Counted from the first letter of the stretch, positions 8,465-15,431 are shown. The stretch is 36,406 nt of DNA from Ignavibacteria bacterium (GCA_013287605.1 JABDDM010000017.1:1-36406); one strand, 5' to 3'. The notes: generated by a model not told the origin, from the letters alone. Translations and numbers: made by a program.

Positions 8465-8496
8465 GAAAGACGCGCCTTGTTCCCGGCGCGTCTTTC
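8465..8496. terminator. Hairpin terminator between convergent genes
   Basis: GAAAGACGCGCC (8465-8476) and its exact complement (8485-8496) around an 8-nt loop. It is placed between the dipeptidase stop (8442) and the convergent lipoprotein stop (8586). U-tracts are weak on both sides (TTTC then TGG), but the 12-bp GC-rich stem and the position fit a bidirectional terminator. Confidence 0.7.
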
Positions 8497-8585
8497 TGGA
8501 TTAAGGGATCTATCCTGTTCCTGATAGATCGTGTTCTCGTCGCTTGTTTTCCTTATTGCTCTTGCGAGCAAACTCTCTCCACATA

Positions 8586-9467
8586 TTACCGGCCGTCCCG
8601 AAGCCAGAAACCTTGCTTCACGTCGATCGTGAATGTATCGACCGATCCATCGCCTGTCGTCCGAGTCACCAGTAAGGTCGCGGTTGCATCAGCGTTGAAG
8701 GTGATCTGGACAGTGCGAGTAAATGTCCCGCCTTTGGGTCCGACTGCAGTGAAGCTTGAATTCCCCGTTCCGATCAGATAGACATATCCATCAATCAGAT
8801 CACGCTTCATTGTGTCGTTCGTGTAGTTGATCGTGAACGTATGCGTGATCACTCGACCAGGATTCCATGCCGTGTTAAGCGTTGTCTGACCAGCACGTTT
8901 GAATGTACCATTGAGCACTGGATCACCAGTTGTGCTTGCGAGTCCTGTGATCGTCCAGCTTCCGTTCGAGGAATCGATGATCGCAGCACGCGGAGTCGTG
9001 GCAGTGTGGCCGCCCTTTTCGCCAATGACGAGTTTGTCCGTCACGCCCTTCTGATAGTGTGCCATCGGAGCACCGGTCGTATCATAGAACGTGTAGGTAT
9101 AAACGTGCTGGCCGTTAAAGCTAAAGCCGTTTGCACTCGCGCTGCGGGTGAAAGTGATCGTATGCAGCTTGGTGATTGGGTCGTAGCTGGAATCGCGCGA
9201 TTGCGGCGAATCTTTGCCGAGTTCCTGTGCAGATGATACCGAGCCGCCCTTACCGATGCTAAGCGCGTCTGTAAGGATTGCACCGGCGCCATCTGTCTTC
9301 GCACCGATCGCTGTAGCGGTCACATCGGCAGCAGCCTGTGAATCATAGGCCTGCTGACTTGGAGTCTCTGTCGGTGCTGTCGATGACTGACAGCTAGCGA
9401 GTCCGCCGAGCGTTACGAACGCAAGTGCTGCCGCCCACATTTTTGGATTTGACTGATTGAGTTTCAT
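8586..9467 (-). CDS. Lipoprotein of unknown function
   Basis: 293 residues from the ATG at 9467; ten codons further upstream look untranslated. A lysine-containing N-terminus, hydrophobic core (MWAAALAFVTLGG) and lipobox LASC with cysteine 26 mark a signal-peptidase-II lipoprotein. The mature part begins with a low-complexity Ser/Thr/Pro/Ala linker, then a threonine-rich, beta-strand-dominated region with repeated phrases such as HTITFTRSA, THTFTINYT and RTVQITFNA, spaced as in a beta-sandwich or beta-roll. No enzyme motif is seen. It is convergent with the dipeptidase gene and followed by the hairpin at 8465-8496. It probably sits on the outer membrane or periplasmic face. Confidence 0.75.
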   Translation of the reverse strand: MKLNQSNPKMWAAALAFVTLGGLASCQSSTAPTETPSQQAYDSQAAADVTATAIGAKTDGAGAILTDALSIGKGGSVSSAQELGKDSPQSRDSSYDPITKLHTITFTRSASANGFSFNGQHVYTYTFYDTTGAPMAHYQKGVTDKLVIGEKGGHTATTPRAAIIDSSNGSWTITGLASTTGDPVLNGTFKRAGQTTLNTAWNPGRVITHTFTINYTNDTMKRDLIDGYVYLIGTGNSSFTAVGPKGGTFTRTVQITFNADATATLLVTRTTGDGSVDTFTIDVKQGFWLRDGR

Positions 9468-9612
9468 GATTGTATTTACGGTTGAGCTATCAAACAAAAG
9501 CTGAATTCAAATACTGTTTTCAAGACTTACTGGAGGATAGAGCCTTGAGTAGTGGGAAGGTTTAACGGGAGACTCGATGAATTATTTCTCAGAGAACCTT
9601 GCTGCTGAACCA

Positions 9613-9632
9613 GTTACCTAGGGATAGGTAAC
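9613..9632. other. Hairpin at the 3' end of apt
   Basis: GTTACCTA (9613-9620) and TAGGTAAC (9625-9632) form perfect 8-bp arms around GGGA, overlapping the apt stop codon. No U-tract follows on the minus strand, so it is not a standard terminator; it may protect the mRNA 3' end. Confidence 0.35.
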
Positions 9633-10169
9633 CAGGCTCTGCACGGCTCTTCCTTCAATTCGCTTGCGACCGTGCAAAAACCCCAGTTCGATCATGAATG
9701 AGAGTCCGCAGACTTCTCCACCCAATCGCTCAACCAGACGACAAGCCGCCGAGGCTGTCCCACCGGTTGCAAGCAGATCATCAATGATAAGCACACGCAT
9801 TCCTGCTTCGATTGCATCGATGTGCATTTCGAGCGCATTTGTACCGTATTCGAGTGTGTACTCCTCTCGAATCGTCGTGTAAGGGAGCTTCCCTGGCTTG
9901 CGCACCGGAACGAATCCAACGCCCAATTCCTGAGAAAGCGGCATACCTAAGACAAATCCGCGCGACTCGATGCCGACAACGACATCCGGCTTCATCTCGC
10001 GCCCGAAGGTGTAGAAATGTCCGAAGACCTCGCGCATCGCTTCAAAGTTGGCGAGCACAGGTGTGATGTCTTTGAAGAGGATGCCTGGAGTAGGGAAGTC
10101 GGGCACATCGCGCACAAGTTGCTCGACGAGAAGTGATCTGGTTAATGGTGTGATCCTCTCGCTCATCAT
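9618..10169 (-). CDS. apt: Adenine phosphoribosyltransferase
   Basis: 183 residues (typical about 180). The enzyme salvages adenine: adenine + PRPP gives AMP + PPi, in the cytosol. The PRPP-binding loop VLIIDDLLATGGTASAA is intact, as are the N-terminal FPTPGILFKDITP stretch and VVGIESRGFVLG of bacterial Apt. Two ATGs one codon apart (10169, 10166) could serve as the start. The gene lies 21 bp downstream of the ferredoxin/MBL-fusion gene on the same strand, so the two probably share a transcript. No purine riboswitch is visible upstream. Confidence 0.95.
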   Translation of the reverse strand: MMSERITPLTRSLLVEQLVRDVPDFPTPGILFKDITPVLANFEAMREVFGHFYTFGREMKPDVVVGIESRGFVLGMPLSQELGVGFVPVRKPGKLPYTTIREEYTLEYGTNALEMHIDAIEAGMRVLIIDDLLATGGTASAACRLVERLGGEVCGLSFMIELGFLHGRKRIEGRAVQSLVTYP

Positions 10170-10190
10170 GTTAATTGAATAGTCGGCGTA

Positions 10191-11054
10191 TCAGTGTTCG
10201 ATCCGCCCCAATAACTCGATCAACCTCCGCTTCATTTCCGGCTCCGGCAAATTAATGCGCTCGCCATGTCCCGGTAGTACCCATTCGAACGGGTACTCAA
10301 GCAACTTGCGTACGGATTCGATCTGTTGCGGCCATGAATACCAATTGACCGACTGCGAAGCCGTCAGCGCATTGCGATTTCTCGACCACCAAAGATGGTC
10401 GCCCGTAAAGAGATATTTGTTCTGAAAGAACAGCGCCAGATGACCGCGCGTGTGCCCCGGCGTCGGAACGATCAAAAAATCTTTTAAGATTTGAACCGGA
10501 TCATATCCATCGATCACATGCTCTGCATCTGGCTGTGCGCTGAGTTCATAGCGGTGGATGATCCGCTCGCTCGAGAACGCTTCAGCATATCGAGCAGCAT
10601 CGCATACATCATCGCGATGCGAAAGAAAGATGTAGCGAATGCCTCCCATCTCTTGAAACCTGTCGCGCAGATAGGGCAAATACTTTGGAGAATCGATCAG
10701 CCAATTTCCTTCTGGATGTCTGACAAAATAGCTGCTCGCGCCAAAAGAATCCGGTGAGGCAAAGCCATTGTAAAAGATCGAGTCGGTGATCGGAAGAGGG
10801 AAGTCGAGGCGAGCAGGCTTCAAGTCGATCTTTGCGAGAGTCCCGATCGAACCGGTCGGACAACTCAGAAGCGCACGAGCAGCTTCCCGCACTTCGCTCT
10901 CACCCACAGGCTGGTGATGAACAACCGAGTAATCTCCAAGCTCCGCAAACACACTTGGCGCGATCTGTCGGCACGTGTCACAGTCGATGCACGTCGAATC
11001 GACGAAGAACAACCCCTCGACATTACCTCCCAACCGCTTCTTAAGATCTGCCAT
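10191..11054 (-). CDS. Ferredoxin-domain/metallo-beta-lactamase-fold fusion protein
   Basis: 287 residues from the ATG at 11054; a TTG at 11087 would add 11 unlikely residues. Residues 1-72 form a [4Fe-4S] ferredoxin: C22, C25 and C28 in TCIDCDTC, with the fourth cysteine C65 in LLSCPTGSI. Residues from about 90 are an MBL fold with PTPGHTRGH (H201), LFTGDH (D219) and VLPGHGE (H263). The usual THxHxDH motif is replaced by LSHRDDVCDA (145-152): one histidine, two aspartates and no DH, so metal binding must differ from glyoxalase II or RNase Z. I recall a similar HRDDV signature in cyanobacterial and plastid MBL proteins carrying the same ferredoxin. Function unknown; a redox or persulfide hydrolase is a guess. 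It precedes apt in a probable operon. Confidence 0.75.
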   Translation of the reverse strand: MADLKKRLGGNVEGLFFVDSTCIDCDTCRQIAPSVFAELGDYSVVHHQPVGESEVREAARALLSCPTGSIGTLAKIDLKPARLDFPLPITDSIFYNGFASPDSFGASSYFVRHPEGNWLIDSPKYLPYLRDRFQEMGGIRYIFLSHRDDVCDAARYAEAFSSERIIHRYELSAQPDAEHVIDGYDPVQILKDFLIVPTPGHTRGHLALFFQNKYLFTGDHLWWSRNRNALTASQSVNWYSWPQQIESVRKLLEYPFEWVLPGHGERINLPEPEMKRRLIELLGRIEH

Positions 11055-11232
11055 GATACCATTAGAACGACATCCAAGAACCATCAAACTCCCGTGTGTG
11101 TGAAAACTTTGGTAATTGTTTCATTTCCTCTTTGGCGTTTTTGGCTTAAAATCGCCAATTGACTTGATGAGTGTGAAAACGTTATTCATAATTCTCCTTC
11201 TTACAGAAAACCAATCAACCTTCTCAAGGGAT

Positions 11233-11259
11233 GAATTCCCGCATTCGCGGGAATGACAA
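11233..11259 (-). repeat. Short interspersed repeat, left copy (dRS3/REP-like)
   Basis: GAATTCCCGCATTCGCGGGA followed by ATGACAA: an internal dyad (TTCCCGC ... GCGGGAA). Its reverse complement matches the copy at 11302-11328 with three to four mismatches. In translation it gives the VIPANAGIH string widely seen in spurious ORFs over such repeats in many bacterial phyla. Confidence 0.65.
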
Positions 11260-11301
11260 AAGTCGCAGTCGTTTTCGCTTCGCGCTCTTTCCCACTCACG
11301 T

Positions 11302-11328
11302 TGTCATTTCCGCGCAGGCGGGAATCCA
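11302..11328 (+). repeat. Short interspersed repeat, right copy, inverted relative to the left copy
   Basis: TGTCATTTCCGCGCAGGCGG then GAATCCA. With the left copy it makes an inverted pair around about 42 bp, an arrangement like a small non-autonomous element. Translation of the complement gives MDSRLRGND, the hallmark of this repeat class. Confidence 0.65.
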
Positions 11329-11446
11329 TGGGCAGTCTGAAGCTAAGGGACAGGTGGAATTGATGTAGGGTATGCCTTAGCTTGTATTTTAAAATGGAGG
11401 ATGCGCTTGTGCGATAATTCGTTGAGGGGCTGAAAGCATCTCGCGT

Positions 11447-11470
11447 GGGTCGGGCGTCTCGCCCGACACC
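11447..11470. repeat. GC-rich hairpin repeat (REP-like)
   Basis: GGTCGGGCG, TCT, then CGCCCGACACC form an almost perfect stem of 8-9 bp in an otherwise AT-rich stretch. This sequence style (GGTCGGGCGTCTCGCCCGAC) is typical of dispersed extragenic palindromes. Only one copy occurs in the window, so repeat status is from recognition, not local comparison. Confidence 0.5.
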
Positions 11471-11577
11471 CCGGGATGCATGAAACTTGAGGGAACACCC
11501 TAACACTAAATTAAAACGCATAGATATAGATTAAAGTTTCATAAATTATGTCATTAACTCAATTCTCATTAGTCAAA

Positions 11578-11604
11578 CTTGAGGTCACAATTTGTGACCT
11601 CAAG
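11578..11604. promoter_or_regulatory. 27-bp palindrome, copy 1 (GGTC variant), upstream of the ORF6N gene
   Basis: Arms CTTGAGGTCACAA and TTGTGACCTCAAG around a single T: 13 of 13 bp complementary. Compared with copies 2 and 3, two bases differ in the left arm (AA to GG) and both are compensated in the right arm (TT to CC), so the symmetry itself is conserved. Candidate operator or RNA/DNA hairpin, 254 bp before the ORF6N ATG. Confidence 0.7.
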
Positions 11605-11787
11605 ATGCCGTCGATCACGAAACAGTATCCCAAAAACCCGATCCGGTCAATGGTCAAGAATTCTCCCAGAACAGTTTTCCAAGTGGAAACTTAAGCTTAA
11701 TTGCTTCATTTATATAAATATTGAGTCTAAATCGGGTGGGAAAGGAGCCGAATAAATTACAGTTGCACACGCTTTGGGATCTCCCAA

Positions 11788-11814
11788 CTTGAAATCACAA
11801 TTTGTGATTTCAAG
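11788..11814. promoter_or_regulatory. 27-bp palindrome, copy 2, directly upstream of the ORF6N start
   Basis: Arms CTTGAAATCACAA and TTGTGATTTCAAG around a single T, perfect over 13 bp, ending 17 bp before the ATG at 11832. It is identical to copy 3 inside the gene except for the centre base. Its position suits autoregulation by the ORF6N protein, or a hairpin controlling translation. Confidence 0.75.
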
Positions 11815-11831
11815 ATTTGTCTGAGTTGTTA

Positions 11832-12368
11832 ATGAGTAAGAATACCACCATTCTCCCGAAAGAACGAATTGACCGATGTATCTATCTTGTTAGAGGACAA
11901 AAGGTATTGCTATCCCATGATTTGGCAATGCTTTATGATGTCGAACATCGGACGCTGAACCAAGCCGTCCGACGCAATATATCGCGCTTCCCTGCCGATT
12001 TCATGTTTCAACTTTCCATGGAGGAAGTCTCAATCTTGAAATCACAAATTGTGATTTCAAGTTGGGGCGGTGCTAGAAGCAGACCGTATGCCTTCACCGA
12101 ACAGGGCGTCGCAATGCTTAGCAGCGTCCTCAACAGTGAGCGCGCAGTCCAAGTCAACATCGAGATCATGCGAGCCTTCGTGAGACTTCGGGAATTCCTC
12201 ACGACACATTCAGAACTCAAAGGAAAACTCGAGTCACTTGAGAAGAAATACGATCAGCAATTCAAGGTCGTTTTCGACGCGATCCGCGAACTAATGAAAC
12301 CACCAAGCAAATCAACACGGCGCATCGGATTCAAAATCTCCGATCAAGGACAAAACGAACGAGGCTAG
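11832..12368 (+). CDS. ORF6N-domain DNA-binding protein
   Basis: 178 residues from the ATG at 11832; a TTG at 11817 would start almost at the palindrome edge. The N-terminal ~120 residues match the ORF6N domain of phage/plasmid-type proteins: [21 protein letters not shown], then [45 protein letters not shown] and [16 protein letters not shown]. Residues ~125-155 are a charged helix ([19 protein letters not shown]) likely to oligomerise, and the end is a basic tail with RRIGF. Such proteins occur in prophages and free-standing islands and are assumed to bind DNA as regulators. Odd: codons for residues 68-77 form a perfect palindrome also present twice upstream. The gene stands alone among repeats, an accessory setting. 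Confidence 0.85.
   Translation: MSKNTTILPKERIDRCIYLVRGQKVLLSHDLAMLYDVEHRTLNQAVRRNISRFPADFMFQLSMEEVSILKSQIVISSWGGARSRPYAFTEQGVAMLSSVLNSERAVQVNIEIMRAFVRLREFLTTHSELKGKLESLEKKYDQQFKVVFDAIRELMKPPSKSTRRIGFKISDQGQNERG
12035..12061. promoter_or_regulatory. 27-bp palindrome, copy 3, inside the ORF6N coding sequence
   Basis: Arms CTTGAAATCACAA and TTGTGATTTCAAG around a single A. It encodes the tail of I68 and then L-K-S-Q-I-V-I-S-S, in the conserved ORF6N segment just before WGG. Identity over 26 of 27 bases with copy 2 implies common origin or a shared binding partner. Confidence 0.75.
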
Positions 12369-12551
12369 AGACAACCGGTTCAAGCGGCCAGCGGCTTCGC
12401 ACGGACAAATCATCCCAATCACAAGAATCACATAAATCACAGTTCAGATATCCATTATAACGAAAACGCGATACTCTGGCACGCGAATAGTATACTAGTC
12501 TGTCAGGTTTGGAGTCGGTGGCATGATGGTTTCCCGTGCCAGGTGAAACAA

Positions 12552-12571
12552 CCACAATTGGGCAATTGTGG
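12552..12571. other. Palindrome in the ORF6N-RES intergenic region
   Basis: CCACAATTG, GG, CAATTGTGG: perfect 9-bp arms. The 293-bp gap 12369-12661 between the convergent ORF6N and RES genes otherwise contains nothing I can identify. There is no U-tract on either strand, so it is a weak terminator candidate at best; a regulatory site is possible. Confidence 0.4.
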
Positions 12572-12661
12572 ATAGGACAGGAATGAAGTGGGTGCTGGCA
12601 ATCACAGCGCACACTTCATTTTTTTAAAAGGGATCGGTGAACAGTCTGGTATCGCTCCACT

Positions 12662-13609
12662 CTAGGGGCCATCCGGTGATTCGAATGATTTCCAGTTTGT
12701 TCGATCAACACGCCTTGGCGCCACCCCGGGAGGAGCTTCGTGATCAAACCGAATGAAGGAATTACCGTTTTCAAAATTACTCAGGAAGACAGCCAAACAT
12801 CTTTTGCGGGTAAACTTTGACGGGTAGACCACGCCATCGAGTTGAGCGGCACGAGCTAGCTGACCCAAAATTTGGGAATTCGATGGAAGATCGAATTGCA
12901 TTGGATACAGCTTCCAATTGAAGTCAAGAATCGTTTCAAGTAATAAGGTAACGGATCCAATGACTTCCGGAGGTGTGAGTCCAATGTGCTTTGCCTCGGA
13001 TCGAAGAGATGCTGGTATTTTGAAGTTCTTTGTCAATTCAACAAACCCGGCAAGCGAACCGGGTTTCGTTAAATCGAGCACGCGGTCCAGTTCACCGGAT
13101 ACAGATACAAATGTCTCCGAATTGGGAGCAGCTAATGCTATTTCTCTTGCGCTCAAGCCGCTTTCGGAGTTGGGTATTTGCCCCAGTGTTTCCTGAATAG
13201 CTGTGTCCTTGTTCTCTGCGAGATAAAGAGCCTGGAACATTAGAAAGCGACTGGGGTCAATGTCCCCTATGTTGAATCTTCCTCCTCCGTTAGTTCTACT
13301 GCCGACGCAGCTCAGCGGATTGAGGCTATATTTCCAGGGGACTGCGCGCTGCCACGAACTAAACGTGTAATCCGGAGATGCTTCCGCGGCTACAGCTTCC
13401 AGAAGCCGATCTCGAATCAGGTCGCGCTGGTACTCCAATTCAAAGTGAAAATCCCACCAGAATTTCTTAAGTCTCTCATGTGAAGTGACGGCATTCTGAA
13501 GATCATCAGGAGTTCCTTGTTCAAGAATGTAACTGGAAACCCTCCGACTGATTGCGGGCGACTTTCGAAGAACAGGTCGTCGCCGCGGAACATGCTTCTT
13601 CTTACTCAA
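12662..13609 (-). CDS. RES-domain toxin (NAD+-degrading family), enlarged form
   Basis: 315 residues with a TTG start at 13609 that overlaps the antitoxin stop (TTGA). RES toxins of type II systems share an ADP-ribosyltransferase-like fold and degrade NAD+. The key blocks are present: arginine in GSRTNGGGRFN (R111), tyrosine and glutamate in ALYLAENKDTAIQE (Y129, E140), and a C-terminal serine in DGVVYPS (about 275) followed by a beta-rich end. Typical RES toxins have about 150-230 residues. This one has an extra N-terminal ~90 residues: a basic lead (KKKHVPRRRP) and a helical region (HERLKKFWWDFHFELEYQRD). No in-frame ATG occurs near the N-terminus, which supports TTG. Translation coupled to the antitoxin is likely. 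Confidence 0.8.
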   Translation of the reverse strand: MSKKKHVPRRRPVLRKSPAISRRVSSYILEQGTPDDLQNAVTSHERLKKFWWDFHFELEYQRDLIRDRLLEAVAAEASPDYTFSSWQRAVPWKYSLNPLSCVGSRTNGGGRFNIGDIDPSRFLMFQALYLAENKDTAIQETLGQIPNSESGLSAREIALAAPNSETFVSVSGELDRVLDLTKPGSLAGFVELTKNFKIPASLRSEAKHIGLTPPEVIGSVTLLLETILDFNWKLYPMQFDLPSNSQILGQLARAAQLDGVVYPSKFTRKRCLAVFLSNFENGNSFIRFDHEAPPGVAPRRVDRTNWKSFESPDGP

Positions 13610-14004
13610 GCTTTGCTGGGAGGATTTTCGCTAAGCGCTGTCTGGATGAATGACAATAATTTCTGACTACGCCCTCGCCGTATCATTTCCTTCGGCGAAA
13701 TGTTGCCGAGCGATGGGTTCGAAGTCTGGAACCAGATAATGGTACGCTTCTGGTCTTTAAAAAAACTTCCTACGAGATTAATAGCGATAGCCCATTCCGT
13801 AGCGCGTGCCAAAAGTGCCTCGGGCATGCGGTCGTCGTATCGCACAGAGCCAATTGGCACGTTCGCAGCCGCTGCAACATCCTCTTTTTTGAAATGAAGA
13901 TATTTTTGGGTTACCTGCTTGGCATCCGGCATCCCTCCCTTAAAAAGGTGAAATTGATCTTTTGGGACGGTATCGAAGAGGCGCTGAGTTGCTGTGGATG
14001 GCAT
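13606..14004 (-). CDS. Xre/MbcA/ParS-family antitoxin (DUF2384)
   Basis: 132 residues from the ATG at 14004. The frame extends upstream to 14088, but that stretch would overlap the promoter-like region and look unlike the family. The N-terminal half is an Xre-like helical segment (FKKEDVAAAANVPIGSV, residues 38-54). The C-terminal half is the toxin-binding domain: NPSLGNISPKEMIRRGRSQK (97-116) corresponds to the family's NPALGG..P.ELL..G signature. In known systems the antitoxin blocks the RES active site and represses its own operon. It is immediately upstream of the RES gene with a 4-bp overlap, the usual antitoxin-first order. Confidence 0.85.
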   Translation of the reverse strand: MPSTATQRLFDTVPKDQFHLFKGGMPDAKQVTQKYLHFKKEDVAAAANVPIGSVRYDDRMPEALLARATEWAIAINLVGSFFKDQKRTIIWFQTSNPSLGNISPKEMIRRGRSQKLLSFIQTALSENPPSKA

Positions 14005-14028
14005 TGCGACTGATGTTGATAATGAGCC

Positions 14029-14057
14029 ATAAATTAACCACACTTTTGCCACACAAA
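14029..14057 (-). promoter_or_regulatory. Putative promoter/operator of the RES-Xre operon
   Basis: On the minus strand, TTTG (14057-14054) and TAATTTAT (14036-14029) are separated by 17 bp, near the -33/-7 layout of Bacteroidota. The spacer holds two direct copies of GTGTGG (plus strand CCACAC at 14038-14043 and 14049-14054), exactly 11 bp apart, which suits binding of an antitoxin dimer on one DNA face. The region lies 25-53 bp before the antitoxin ATG. Confidence 0.35.
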
Positions 14058-14320
14058 TTCCAAGACGAGATTGGAGCGCCCCCGCCATTCAATGAATTAC
14101 TCCGCGAAAGACCAATAAGGCAACCAAAAGGGTAACCACAGCTGGCAGAGCCTGCACGGTGTAGACAGTGTTAACCTGCTGGATTGCACTGTTCAGATCC
14201 TCTCGACTCTGCCTCTGATAACCAAGAGTCCTGCCTGTTCATCTTGTAACTGTAGTCGTCGCGTGACAATGTGGACGGGTCCTTCGTTCGCAATTCGACG
14301 AACCATGCGCAGCGACCAAA
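14058..14320. other. Intergenic stretch with no identified feature
   Basis: Between the putative RES-Xre promoter and the comB terminator there is about 260 bp with no credible ORF, RNA gene or notable repeat. The plus frame open at 14263-14559 runs antisense to the comB 3' end and through its terminator, and is not accepted. Confidence 0.5.
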
Positions 14321-14346
14321 TAAAAAAGGCTGCCGCAGCAGCCTTT
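14321..14346 (-). terminator. Rho-independent terminator of comB
   Basis: Read on the minus strand: AAAGGCTGC, a 4-nt loop, GCAGCCTTT, then TTTATTT. Nine perfect base pairs plus a U-rich tail, 6 bp past the comB stop (14352). Confidence 0.9.
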
Positions 14347-14351
14347 AAATC

Positions 14352-15176
14352 TCAAGCAGAAACTCTCGCCTTCCGTACAGGTGGCTTATTCAAACCCCGA
14401 TTGGCTCGGAGTTCCACTTCTTCTCTGAGGGCATCGGAGAAAATCAGTTTCTTTTTGATGGCGTTCTGCTCGAGGACGGGAACGAGCGGTACGCTATCGA
14501 TCTCGCTAGCCAGGCGGATATCATCCTCGAAGCCAAGACTGACCAGGATTTGTCCGTGATCGCTCTCGCGAAGTGTGCGTGGGATATCGGATCCGAACTG
14601 CGCATAGACACTCAGTGCTGCACGCGCGCTATCGGTGTAGCGAACGTTGCTGAATTTTTGTGAGATGCGCGTGATGAGCATTCCTGCGCACGTAGCATCT
14701 TCAAGCGAAAATTGTTCTTCGCGGCCGCTGCAGAGAATGTGCAGCGTTTCGTTCTCAAGACCCGGAACCTGAGCAAGCGCTTCTACGGTGGCGGACATAT
14801 TCACAAAGCCCGAGACAAAGCATTGACGCGCATGTTTTGCTTTCGTGAGCGCGACCGCACCATTAGTGGTCGTGATGATGAGCGCTTTTCCTTCGACTGC
14901 CTCTTCGGTGTATTCCGAAGGAGAATTTCCGAGTTTAAAGCCATCCACACGCTTGCCATTGCGCTCGCCGCAAAGGATCGTAGAGGTCGAATGAAGATTG
15001 CCAACTATCTTCATTGCCTGATCGACACTGGCGACAGGGATGATCTCGCGAGCACCGGCCCGCATTGCATACGTGATCGTCGTTGAAGCTCGCAGGACAT
15101 CGATCACAACAATGATCTTGTCACGGAGAAGGAGCTCATCGAGATGGTTTGGACTAAAAAAGACGTTGATCTGCAC
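14352..15176 (-). CDS. comB: ComB-family 2-phosphosulfolactate phosphatase
   Basis: 274 residues. ComB hydrolyses 2-phospho-3-sulfolactate to 3-sulfolactate, known from archaeal coenzyme M synthesis; many bacteria without coenzyme M carry homologues whose physiological role is less clear. Family motifs are intact: VVIDVLRASTT (residues 23-33), CGERNG (69-74), DGFKLGNSP (78-86) and ITTTNGA (101-107), which build the Mg2+/phosphate site. The last ~20 residues are basic and poorly conserved. No comA or comC is in the window. The gene is monocistronic, with its own terminator, and diverges from pckA across a 255-bp region. Cysteine dioxygenase elsewhere in the window also feeds sulfonate chemistry, but a functional link is only a suggestion. 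Confidence 0.85.
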   Translation of the reverse strand: MQINVFFSPNHLDELLLRDKIIVVIDVLRASTTITYAMRAGAREIIPVASVDQAMKIVGNLHSTSTILCGERNGKRVDGFKLGNSPSEYTEEAVEGKALIITTTNGAVALTKAKHARQCFVSGFVNMSATVEALAQVPGLENETLHILCSGREEQFSLEDATCAGMLITRISQKFSNVRYTDSARAALSVYAQFGSDIPRTLRESDHGQILVSLGFEDDIRLASEIDSVPLVPVLEQNAIKKKLIFSDALREEVELRANRGLNKPPVRKARVSA

Positions 15177-15431
15177 TACTAAGTATAAAAAATCTGCTAG
15201 AGAGACGATACGACATCATTCCCTCAAACAATAGGTGGCACCTCTAATGTTGGAAGCCAACCACTAACCCCAAAGTTCTGAAAAAAATCTCAGGTTCTTT
15301 TCAAATGTTCTTTACAAGATTTCCCCCAAAGATAAACCCGGAATCAATTCGAGCCGAATTCCTTTTTCGCACTTGGTTATCGAAAGCAGGCGGGCGTTTT
15401 CTTTTGGCCCGGGACATAAAATTGACGAATT

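Larger units (their letters stand above)
11055..11831. other. 777-bp intergenic accessory region with repeats and palindromes
   Basis: There is no credible gene here; the repeats and palindromes listed separately account for its structure. The stretch 11500-11790 is clearly AT-richer than flanking genes and includes the self-complementary ATTTATATAAAT. The minus frame open at 11201-11521 is a product of the repeats (its translation contains MDSRLRGND and VIPANAGIH) and is not annotated as a gene. Confidence 0.6.

Noticed and set aside
7156-8571. Two minus-strand open frames of over 200 codons opposite the dipeptidase gene
   Set aside because: Antisense to an intact M20 enzyme with all metal ligands; one runs through the terminator hairpin at 8465-8496.
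11201-11521. Minus-strand open frame of 106 codons
   Set aside because: Its translation is made of repeat sequence (MDSRLRGND, VIPANAGIH and GVGRDARPT strings known from spurious ORFs); no protein family and no plausible start context.
12331-12612. Minus-strand open frame of 93 codons between the ORF6N and RES genes
   Set aside because: Overlaps the ORF6N 3' end and contains the 9-bp palindrome; translation rich in Cys/Arg/Ser without any domain.
11055-14350. CRISPR array or tRNA gene in the repeat-rich region
   Set aside because: Repeats are few, differently oriented and unevenly spaced; no cloverleaf with the conserved T-loop sequence was found.
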